From Candidatus Kaiserbacteria bacterium (GTDB taxonomy: Bacteria > Patescibacteriota > Minisyncoccia > Phycocordibacterales > UBA2100), in the NCBI GenBank assembly GCA_019247335.1, contig JAFAPB010000038.1, positions 1 through 15,969 of the forward strand: a DNA stretch of 15,969 nucleotides, written 5' to 3'. The translations under genes were made by a program, and so were the position numbers. Positions 6,557-12,043 of the stretch are shown here, one piece after another (the first letter of the stretch is position 1; every line of letters begins with the position of its first letter). A model generated the notes under the pieces. That model searched no databases and had not been told where the DNA came from. It saw only the letters and a program-made list of their open reading frames with translations.

Positions 6557-6600
6557 ATCAGCCCGAGCTCGCCTCGGGCTGATTACTTTTAATTTCTTTT
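6557..6600 (+). terminator. Strong intrinsic terminator after the 6100-6531 gene
   Basis: ATCAGCCCGAG (6557-6567) pairs with CTCGGGCTGAT (6573-6583), 11 bp around a CTCGC loop, followed by TACTTTTAATTTCTTTT (6584-6600). The T-rich side serves the plus strand. The convergent hydrolase gene ends at 6589, so its last codons are built from the tail. Confidence 0.82.
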
Positions 6601-7596
6601 GAGCAGGCCGTTATTAACGGCGGTGTATGCGGTATTTGATATCTGCGCGATCGCCCCGGCCAGCGTATTGAAATCGCTGCCCTCTGTCATCACGCAAAGG
6701 CCGTACGGCGCGCCGCGGTAGTACACGATCCCGCAGTCCGAGAGCTCACGCTTTTCGACGCCGCCGTTGGTATCGGTGACGGCGCGCTCGCCGAATTTGT
6801 GCGAGACGGTCGTCCCGGCGGGCACGCCGGCGACCAGTCCTTGCGTGAATTCGGTCTTGCTCATCATCTCAAGTGCCGCGACCGAGCGCGTCCGGCCCAA
6901 GTATGAGCCGTTATAGAGGATGCGGAAGAAGCGCATGTAATCTTTCGGGTCGAGCGAATCGGCGTTCTGATCAGGCGAGGATGGTACGCCAAAGGCATCG
7001 AACACATCGGCGAGCGACGAGCTCGCGACCGCATCGCGCAAGACCTCCGTCGCGTTGTTATCCGACCCTTCGATCATCGCGTTCAATAATTCTTGCACGG
7101 TATATACGCGGCCGCGTTCGAGCGGTCGGGCCGGCTTGAAGTATTCAGCCGCGTTATGGTCTTCTCCCGTGAGCGCGAATGTCTTCGAAAGGAGTGCGGC
7201 GTTCGTGCGGGATTCGTTTAAATAAGCGATCAAAAGCGGCACTTTGATAAGGCTCGCAGGCGCATAGAGATCGTTTTCATTTACGCCTGTCCAGGTGCCC
7301 CCGTCCATGTCGCGGAAGTAGATGGAAGCACGCGTGATCGCGCCGCTTTTCTTCAGCGAGTCGATAGTTGCCTGCAATGAGTTTCGGAGTCCTTTGAGTT
7401 GCGGATCGGGTACGTCCTCGGAGATATCGCAGGAGAGGAGGGGATTAATGAATTGGTACCCGCCTTCGCGAGAAACGAATGTATCGCTGAAGGGGTTCTC
7501 GCTATGAAATATAAGAAAACCGGCGCCGATCCCCACCACAAAGCCGCCGAGAAGCAGCATAAGAGGCTTCGTATATGAAGCAGCGGACCGAGCCAT
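6589..7596 (-). CDS. Membrane-anchored beta-lactamase-fold serine hydrolase (class A-like)
   Basis: 335 residues. An N-terminal membrane helix (about 11-30, PLMLLLGGFVVGIGAGFLIF) is followed by a periplasmic or surface domain. Penicilloyl-serine family motifs are present in order: SxxK as S115-L-I-K118 (APASLIKVPLL), SDN as S178-D-N180 (EGSDNNAT), and the KTG element as K267-F-G269 (SHKFGE). The general-base Glu of true class A beta-lactamases (ExxLN on the omega loop) is not evident, and KTG is changed to KFG, so antibiotic hydrolysis is doubtful. A D,D-peptidase-like or transpeptidase-related role in peptidoglycan, or esterase activity, is more likely. It lies 35 nt downstream of the phosphatase gene but has its own -10 box (7610-7605) 8 nt before the ATG. 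Confidence 0.85.
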   Translation of the reverse strand: MARSAASYTKPLMLLLGGFVVGIGAGFLIFHSENPFSDTFVSREGGYQFINPLLSCDISEDVPDPQLKGLRNSLQATIDSLKKSGAITRASIYFRDMDGGTWTGVNENDLYAPASLIKVPLLIAYLNESRTNAALLSKTFALTGEDHNAAEYFKPARPLERGRVYTVQELLNAMIEGSDNNATEVLRDAVASSSLADVFDAFGVPSSPDQNADSLDPKDYMRFFRILYNGSYLGRTRSVAALEMMSKTEFTQGLVAGVPAGTTVSHKFGERAVTDTNGGVEKRELSDCGIVYYRGAPYGLCVMTEGSDFNTLAGAIAQISNTAYTAVNNGLLKRN

Positions 7597-7604
7597 GAGT
7601 ACCG

Positions 7605-7634
7605 ATTATACGCTTTTCAAGCGTTTTTGTTTCA
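7605..7634 (-). promoter_or_regulatory. Probable short-leader promoter of the serine hydrolase
   Basis: On the minus strand a perfect TATAAT (7610-7605) stands 8 nt before the ATG at 7596, so the transcript would have a leader of 0-2 nt. A weak -35 (TGAAAC, 7634-7629) lies 18 bp upstream. The spacer contains the hairpin ACGCTT-GAA-AAGCGT (7624-7610). Confidence 0.5.
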
Positions 7635-8393
7635 CTGCGGCAAAAGCTCATCGTGTACCAAGCCATTGGAAAAGACCGCGCCGCAGAACGGCTTTGAGTA
7701 GTCGAGTTCGCCGCCGTCCATGCCCGTCACCTTACCGCCGGCTTCTTCAATGATGATCTGGCCTGCGGCGATGTCGTGCGGATTGAGCTGCTCTTCGACA
7801 TAGCCGGCGAGGCGGCCGCGCGCAATGAGACACATCTTGTAAACCGACCCGCTGAAGGTGACAAGGCGCGCGCCTTGTGCGGCGAGCGCGCGCAGATGCT
7901 CGGAACCGTTCACGATCTTATTCACTCGGCTCGTGACCGCGATATAACCGTCCGTCAGGCCTTCGTTTGAAACATGCAGCGCGATGCCGTTGCAGAAACT
8001 ACCTGATCCTCGCGTCGCTTCAAACATTTTGTCGAGAAAGGGATCATAGACGACGCCGAGCACGATCTTGCCGTCCACGGCGAGCGCGAGCGAAAAGACC
8101 GCGGTCGGTACGCCGATAACGAACGACTTCGTGCCGTCGATCGGATCGCAGATCCAGCGACGACCCATCCCGTACTCTGCGGTGCTTTCTTCTTCGCCGA
8201 CGATGCCGTCCTGCGGAAACAGCCTCGTCAGTTCCTCGATCACCATTCGATTCACGAGCGTATCGGCGACCGTAATGGGGGAGTCATCGCTCTTGCGCTC
8301 AAGCTGCTGCTCGCCGTCGAAATACTGGAGCATAATCGCCCCCGCCTTTTTCGCGATCTCCTTCGCGGCGGAGAATTCCTGCTCGTATGACAT
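7632..8393 (-). CDS. Inositol monophosphatase family phosphatase
   Basis: 253 residues from the ATG at 8393. The Mg-dependent sugar-phosphatase motifs are all present: VGEEES (65-70) with metal-binding E67/E68, WICDPIDGTKSF (80-91) with D83 and D86 of the DPxDGT signature, and NPHDIAAG (204-211) with D207. Length is normal for the family (about 250-270). The family covers inositol-1-phosphate, histidinol-phosphate, fructose-1,6-bisphosphate and 3'-phosphoadenosine phosphate (CysQ) phosphatases; the substrate cannot be assigned here. An in-frame start at 8453 would run 20 codons through tRNA-Lys and is rejected; the family's first helix begins just after the chosen Met. The start codon is 2 nt from the tRNA 3' end, so the mRNA 5' end may be made by tRNA processing. 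Confidence 0.92.
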   Translation of the reverse strand: MSYEQEFSAAKEIAKKAGAIMLQYFDGEQQLERKSDDSPITVADTLVNRMVIEELTRLFPQDGIVGEEESTAEYGMGRRWICDPIDGTKSFVIGVPTAVFSLALAVDGKIVLGVVYDPFLDKMFEATRGSGSFCNGIALHVSNEGLTDGYIAVTSRVNKIVNGSEHLRALAAQGARLVTFSGSVYKMCLIARGRLAGYVEEQLNPHDIAAGQIIIEEAGGKVTGMDGGELDYSKPFCGAVFSNGLVHDELLPQ

Positions 8394-8395
8394 TG

Positions 8396-8468
8396 TCCGC
8401 CCAGTAGGATTCGAACCTACGACCAGCCGATTAAGAGTCGGATGCTCTACCAACTGAGCTATGGGCGG
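8396..8468 (-). tRNA. tRNA-Lys (anticodon CUU)
   Basis: Minus strand: acceptor CCGCCCA (from 8468) pairs with TGGGCGG (to 8397), discriminator A at 8396. D arm GCTC-AGTTGGTA-GAGC, anticodon loop CTCTTAA with CUU at 8435-8433, T arm GTAGG-TTCGAAT-CCTAC. 73 nt, CCA not encoded. The first pair of the anticodon stem (T27-C43) is mismatched, a minor oddity. Confidence 0.95.
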
Positions 8469-8476
8469 ATTTCGAG

Positions 8477-8504
8477 ATTGTACACAATAAATCTCAAATT
8501 TAAA
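8477..8504 (-). promoter_or_regulatory. Probable promoter of tRNA-Lys and the phosphatase
   Basis: Minus strand: TTTAAA (8504-8499) and TACAAT (8482-8477) with 16-bp spacing, ending 8 nt before the mature tRNA-Lys 5' end. No other promoter is seen for the phosphatase, so both genes are probably one transcript. Confidence 0.6.
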
Positions 8505-8516
8505 TGCTTATGCGTC

Positions 8517-8653
8517 ACTTGTGCCCTTCGGCTTTCTCGCCCCGCATTCAGTGCACAGCACTGAATGCGCCACAAGTCCCTGTATCAGGAAGATAGGAGC
8601 GAAGCGACATAAGAAACCGAAGGTGTCTTAAGCGGGGGACGGGGACTTGTGCC
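8517..8653. repeat. Structured repeat region between tRNA-Lys and tRNA-Leu(UAA)
   Basis: Non-coding. It contains: (a) a perfect 12-bp hairpin CGCATTCAGTGC-ACA-GCACTGAATGCG (8543-8569); (b) a 9-bp direct repeat ACTTGTGCC at 8517-8525 and 8645-8653, the second copy reading into the tRNA-Leu acceptor end; (c) CACAAGTCCC (8571-8580), complementary to GGGACTTGTG (8642-8651) and, over 7 bp, to ACTTGTG (8517-8523); (d) CCTTCGG-C-TTTCT (8525-8537), complementary to AGAAACCGAAGG (8612-8623) with one bulge. The arms allow two exclusive folds. It matches none of SRP RNA, tmRNA or RNase P motifs that I looked for. It may be a structured RNA, or a small mobile or att-like element flanked by a short duplication. 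Confidence 0.6.
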
Positions 8654-8733
8654 GGGGGTGGGACTCGAACCCACACGACTTATAAGGTCCGGGGATTTTA
8701 AGTCCCCTACGTCTACCATTCCGTCACCCCGGC
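8650..8733 (-). tRNA. tRNA-Leu (anticodon UAA)
   Basis: Minus strand: acceptor GCCGGGG (from 8733) pairs with CCCCGGC (to 8651), discriminator A at 8650. Anticodon arm GGGGA-CTTAAAA-TCCCC with UAA at 8700-8698, class II variable arm, T arm GTGGG-TTCGAGT-CCCAC. 84 nt, no encoded CCA. A possible -10 (TACTAT, 8747-8742) lies 8 nt upstream; no good -35 is seen. Confidence 0.95.
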
Positions 8734-8787
8734 GCCGCCTTATAGTACGGCAAATCGTGCTACATTACATCCGATGCGATAACAGCT

Positions 8788-8850
8788 GGCCACATGGCGA
8801 AGTAGCAATGCAGGCTGCGGCCTGAGCAAAAGTCTCTTTGCGCTGTGGGC
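8788..8850 (+). ncRNA. tRNA-like element, partial duplicate of tRNA-Cys
   Basis: The first 24 nt (8788-8811) match the 5' part of the adjacent tRNA-Cys (8876-8899) at 23 positions: acceptor strand GGCCACA plus the D-arm region. The rest is unrelated in sequence but folds into arms: CAGGC-TGCG-GCCTG (8811-8824), GCAAA-AGTCTC-TTTGC (8826-8841), and a closing TGTGGGC (8844-8850) that pairs with GGCCACA at 6 of 7 positions. The result is a 63-nt cloverleaf-like outline with no normal anticodon loop and no TTC-type T loop, so it is not a standard tRNA. It could be a decayed tRNA copy, a recombination scar or a functional tRNA mimic. Confidence 0.5.
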
Positions 8851-8875
8851 GGGTTACGATAAGTTTGTACTGATT

Positions 8876-8947
8876 GGCCACATGGCGAAGTAGCAACGCG
8901 GCGGTCTGCAAAACCGCTATGGGTGGGTGCAACTCCCACTGTGGCCT
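8876..8947 (+). tRNA. tRNA-Cys (anticodon GCA)
   Basis: Acceptor GGCCACA (8876-8882) pairs with TGTGGCC (8940-8946), discriminator T at 8947 (U73, the tRNA-Cys identity base). Anticodon arm GCGGT-CTGCAAA-ACCGC with GCA at 8908-8910. T arm GTGGG-TGCAACT-CCCAC; the T loop reads TGCAACT rather than TTCGAxT. 72 nt, no encoded CCA. It is tail-to-tail with rbfA, 4 nt apart. Confidence 0.93.
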
Positions 8948-8951
8948 CAAA

Positions 8952-9272
8952 CTAGCTGCGTGTCAGATCGTCGATGCGCTGGCGATTCTTTTCGCCATAA
9001 TCTATTTCGAAATCCACGACCGGCAGCGGATGGAGCGCCGTCTTTTTCTTTAAAAAATCGCGGAAGTCGGATCGCGAGCGCTTGGCGAATTGCAGCGCCG
9101 GCGTTTCAAACGACGTCGGAAGAACCGTGAAAAAAATCAGCACGTTTTTCATATCCGGCGAGATGTCGGCGCGGGTCACGGTCATGATCGACTGGCCGTT
9201 GGACTCGCGCGCGAAAAAGTCGCCCGCCAGATGCGCGATCATCTGCGAAACCTGTTCCTTGCGGTGCGACAT
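8952..9272 (-). CDS. rbfA: 30S ribosome-binding factor A
   Basis: 106 residues, within the usual range for RbfA (about 100-130). RbfA binds the 30S subunit late in maturation, near helix 1 of 16S rRNA. The single type II KH-like domain is visible: an N-terminal helix (HRKEQVSQMIAHLAGDFF), the strand MTVTRADISPDMKNVLIFFTVLP corresponding to the conserved V-T-x-x-x-x-S-P-D-x-K-x-A-x-V region, and the C-terminal LHPLPVVDFEIDYGEKNRQRIDDL, matching the conserved P-x-L-x-F-x-x-D...R-I-x-x-L. The start codon is 2 nt after the infB stop, so the two are translationally linked, a common order in bacteria. Confidence 0.92.
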   Translation of the reverse strand: MSHRKEQVSQMIAHLAGDFFARESNGQSIMTVTRADISPDMKNVLIFFTVLPTSFETPALQFAKRSRSDFRDFLKKKTALHPLPVVDFEIDYGEKNRQRIDDLTRS

Positions 9273-9274
9273 GG

Positions 9275-10780
9275 CTATTCAGTGCGGGTGACGAAGCATT
9301 CGAGCGTGTCGCCCTGCGCGATCTCCGCCGGCGCCTCGATCTGCGCGCCGAACTCGCTTTCGGTCTCGACGCGATCCACATTCTGCTTGTTGGCCTGGAT
9401 GTTATGGATCTTGCCGTCAGCGACCAGCGTGCCGCGCCGCACGATGCGCACCGTGCCGTTTTTTGAGAGATACCCCTCCGTCACTTTGCCGCCGATCACA
9501 TGCTCGGTCTTCCGGCTCGAGAACTGCTTCAAGACTTTCGCGCGTCCGACGACATCTTCGACGGTGCGCTTCGGGCGAGTATCGCGCAGAAGCTCGTCGA
9601 GCTTTTCCGTGAGCTTATAGATGATGTCAAAGCGTTCGATGCGGATACTGTGTTGGCGCGCGATCGCCTCCGCAACTGAATCGGTTGATACGTTGAATCC
9701 GATCACGACAGCGGGAATCGTGCCGGCGAGCGCGGTCTTCACATCGCCCTCGGAGATCGCGCCAAGCCCCGATTGCACGATCGAGACGCGGGAAAATTCG
9801 TCACCGATGCGCGCGGTCTCTTGCAGTATCGCTTCGAGCGAACCAGTCGTGTCCGCGCGGACGATGACCGGCATAAAGAATTGCTGCGATTCCTCACTGC
9901 TTGTCTGCACCGGCGCGGATTTTTTTGGGATCGACGCGATGTATTTGCTGCGCGCCTCTTCCGCCTCGCGCTTCGAGTAGGCCTTGAATGTTGTTCCTAC
10001 CTCCGGCATTTCGTCGAAGCCGACAAGCGTGACGGGCGTCGAAAAGGTCGCTTCCTTTAGTGCCTTGCCCATGTGATTTTCCATGATGCGCACCGGTGCG
10101 ATCGCACGGCCGGCCAGGACCGCCTGGCCGCTTTTGAGCGTGCCGTTGGTGATAATGAGTGTCGCCGCGAGGCCGCGTTTTTGATCACGGTGCGCTTCGA
10201 TGACATAGCCTTCCGCTGCAGCTGCAGGATCTGCTTTGTATTCCTGAATTTCAGCGACAAGAAGGATGAGGTCGAGCAATTCCTCCACACCCGTGCCGTT
10301 TTTTGCGGAGATCGCGGCCCAAGGGATGTCGCCGCCGAGCTTTTCGAGGTAGACCTCCTTTTCGAGCAGCGTGCGCTGGGTCGCCGCGAGATCAGCATTG
10401 GGCTTATCGATTTTATTGATCGCGACGACAAAAGGGATCTTGGCTTCGCGGATCTGCGAAAGCGCTTCCAGAGTCTGCGCCTTTACGCCGTCGTCCGCAG
10501 CGACGACAAGGATCGCGATATCGGCGATATTCGCGCCGCGCGCGCGGATCGCGGAAAATGCCGCATGTCCTGGCGTATCGATGAACGTGATGCGCTTCTT
10601 TTTGCCTTCACGCTCGCGCTCCACCTCGTATGCTGCGACGTGCTGCGTGATGCCGCCGGCCTCTTTGGCGACCGTATTGGACTTGCGGATGAAATCGAGA
10701 AGCGTCGACTTACCGTGATCGACGTGGCCCATTACTACAACGACAGGCGGGCGTTCTGTAAGCTGCGATTTCGTTTCCAT
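9275..10780 (-). CDS. infB: Translation initiation factor IF-2, short form
   Basis: 501 residues from the ATG at 10780. IF2 is the GTPase that places initiator fMet-tRNA in the P site and promotes subunit joining. GTPase motifs: G1 GHVDHGKS (18-25), G2 GGIT (42-45), G3 DTPGH (68-72), G4 NKID (122-125), G5 SAK (158-160), followed by domains II, III and IV. The G domain begins almost at residue 10, so the long N-terminal region of E. coli-type IF2 (full length about 890 residues) is absent; only the conserved core is kept. A longer in-frame start at 11011 overlaps the divergent desulfurase, adds low-complexity Arg/Pro sequence and lies upstream of the promoter, so it is rejected. There is no Shine-Dalgarno before 10780. 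The consensus-like promoter 10846-10818 gives a leader of about 30 nt. Confidence 0.95.
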   Translation of the reverse strand: METKSQLTERPPVVVVMGHVDHGKSTLLDFIRKSNTVAKEAGGITQHVAAYEVEREREGKKKRITFIDTPGHAAFSAIRARGANIADIAILVVAADDGVKAQTLEALSQIREAKIPFVVAINKIDKPNADLAATQRTLLEKEVYLEKLGGDIPWAAISAKNGTGVEELLDLILLVAEIQEYKADPAAAAEGYVIEAHRDQKRGLAATLIITNGTLKSGQAVLAGRAIAPVRIMENHMGKALKEATFSTPVTLVGFDEMPEVGTTFKAYSKREAEEARSKYIASIPKKSAPVQTSSEESQQFFMPVIVRADTTGSLEAILQETARIGDEFSRVSIVQSGLGAISEGDVKTALAGTIPAVVIGFNVSTDSVAEAIARQHSIRIERFDIIYKLTEKLDELLRDTRPKRTVEDVVGRAKVLKQFSSRKTEHVIGGKVTEGYLSKNGTVRIVRRGTLVADGKIHNIQANKQNVDRVETESEFGAQIEAPAEIAQGDTLECFVTRTE

Positions 10781-10817
10781 ATGCGTTTCGGGAGGCCATA
10801 GGCTTCGAGATTGCGAA

Positions 10818-10846
10818 AGTATAGGAGATGTCCCATCATTTGACAA
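10818..10846 (-). promoter_or_regulatory. Promoter of infB-rbfA
   Basis: Minus strand: TTGTCA (10846-10841) and TATACT (10823-10818), each 5/6 to consensus, with a 17-bp spacer. Start of transcription is expected near 10811. The -35 box lies inside the first codons of the divergent desulfurase gene. Confidence 0.8.
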
Positions 10847-12036
10847 TGATTCGTTTTTTCGGCCAGCGGCGCATTTATATGGATTACGCGAGCGCGCCGC
10901 CGGTCTTGCCGGAGGCGCTCCGAGCGATGCGAGAGGCAGAAGACCTCGTCGGAAATCCCGGCGCGATACACCGCGAAGGGGTCGAAGCGAAGCGCGCGCT
11001 TGAAAGCGCACGCGAACGGATCGCGCGGATTCTCGAGGTGAAGCCGCAGAGCATTGTCTTTACATCCGGGCTCACCGAGGCGAACGATCTTGCGATCATC
11101 GGGGCGGCGCGTTCGATCGAGCGAACGCGCCGCAGCTTGCACGGTACGCACTGGATCGTGAGCGCCATAGAGCACTCCTCTGTATTAGAGAGCTTTGCGG
11201 AGATCGAGCGACTCGGCGGCACGGTAACGCACCTTTCGCCGGATACGCGCGGTCTCATCATGGCGGAAGCGGTTGCCCGCGCGCTGAAAGCAGAAACCGT
11301 ATTTCTATCGATCGGGTGGGGGAACAACGAGATCGGTACGATACAGCCGCTTCGAGAAATTTCGCACGTGATCACAGCGCATGAGAAAGCGCATAAAACG
11401 CGGATCCTTTTTCACTCTGATGCCGGCCAAGCGCCGCTCTATGCGCCGACTTTATTCAATTCGCTCGGCATCGACCTCCTTTCGCTTGGCTCCAATAAAT
11501 TGTACGGACCGCACGGGATCGGGGCGCTTTGCATAAGTGCTCATGCAGAGATCGCTCCGATACTGTTCGGCGGGCCGCAGGAGCGGCGATTACGTCCCGG
11601 CACGGAAAATGCCGCGCTCGCCGCAGGATTTGCGGCGGCGTTCGAGCGCGTCGCTGCAGAACGAAAGACGGAGGAAAAACGTTTGCGCGAGATCCGCGAT
11701 GATCTCGCGAAGCACATACGTGCGGTCGTGCCGGACGCGGAGATTAATGGCGATCTCACATTCGCGATGCCGCATATGCTCAATATGTCGATACCGAACA
11801 TTTCGCCCGAATATCTCACCCTGGCACTCGATCATGAAGGCATTGCCGTCTCGACCAAAAGCGCCTGTCGGGAAGGGGAAGAGAGCCGCTCGCATGCCGT
11901 TGAGGCTTTAGGCGGCGAGGAATGGCGAGCCGCGCATACGCTCCGCCTCTCTCTTGGTCGCGACAGTCGCCCTGCAGACGTTGAGCGGGTTGTCCACGCG
12001 CTCAAAAAGACGCTTTCCCGGGCGAGCGGTGTATAG
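10828..12036 (+). CDS. Cysteine desulfurase (NifS/IscS family)
   Basis: 402 residues; a class V PLP aminotransferase-fold enzyme that takes sulfur from cysteine as a persulfide for Fe-S clusters or tRNA thiolation. Numbered from 10828: substrate-side IYMDYASAPP (16-25), H115 in IEHSSV (stacks on PLP), D198 and Q201 in HSDAGQAP, the PLP lysine K224 in GSNKLYGPHG, the phosphate/C-terminal element RRLRPGTEN (253-261), and the persulfide cysteine C347 in STKSACREG. The usual S-x-H-K before the lysine reads S-N-K, so the His next to the Lys is replaced. Starts at 10828 and 10846 are both possible; AGGAG touches the first, and the second (MIRFFGQRRIYMDY) fits the family's N-terminus slightly better. 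No iscU, iscA or mnmA neighbour is in the window. Confidence 0.93.
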   Translation: MSHHLTMIRFFGQRRIYMDYASAPPVLPEALRAMREAEDLVGNPGAIHREGVEAKRALESARERIARILEVKPQSIVFTSGLTEANDLAIIGAARSIERTRRSLHGTHWIVSAIEHSSVLESFAEIERLGGTVTHLSPDTRGLIMAEAVARALKAETVFLSIGWGNNEIGTIQPLREISHVITAHEKAHKTRILFHSDAGQAPLYAPTLFNSLGIDLLSLGSNKLYGPHGIGALCISAHAEIAPILFGGPQERRLRPGTENAALAAGFAAAFERVAAERKTEEKRLREIRDDLAKHIRAVVPDAEINGDLTFAMPHMLNMSIPNISPEYLTLALDHEGIAVSTKSACREGEESRSHAVEALGGEEWRAAHTLRLSLGRDSRPADVERVVHALKKTLSRASGV

Positions 12037-12037
12037 T
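12032..12037 (+). promoter_or_regulatory. Possible leaderless-type -10 box of the HtrA-like gene
   Basis: TATAGT (5/6 to consensus) lies 6 nt before the ATG at 12044, the same spacing as at 2208-2220. It overlaps the stop codon of the desulfurase gene. No convincing -35 hexamer is seen, so read-through from the upstream gene is also possible. Confidence 0.45.
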
Positions 12038-12043
12038 GCGCTC

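Noticed and set aside
8394..8453. 20-residue N-terminal extension of the phosphatase
   Set aside because: It is translation of tRNA-Lys sequence; the family's first helix begins after the Met at 8393.
8469..8649. SRP (4.5S) RNA, tmRNA or RNase P RNA in the tRNA spacer
   Set aside because: None of their conserved core motifs (for example the GGAA/AGCAG apical loop of SRP RNA) is present on either strand.
10840..10845. Perfect TTGACA on the plus strand as a desulfurase -35 box
   Set aside because: No -10 box at 16-18 bp downstream, and it would lie inside the coding region; the same bases read on the minus strand form the better-supported infB promoter.
10781..11011. 77-residue N-terminal extension of IF2
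   Set aside because: It would lie upstream of the infB promoter and over the divergent desulfurase gene; sequence is low-complexity Arg/Pro.
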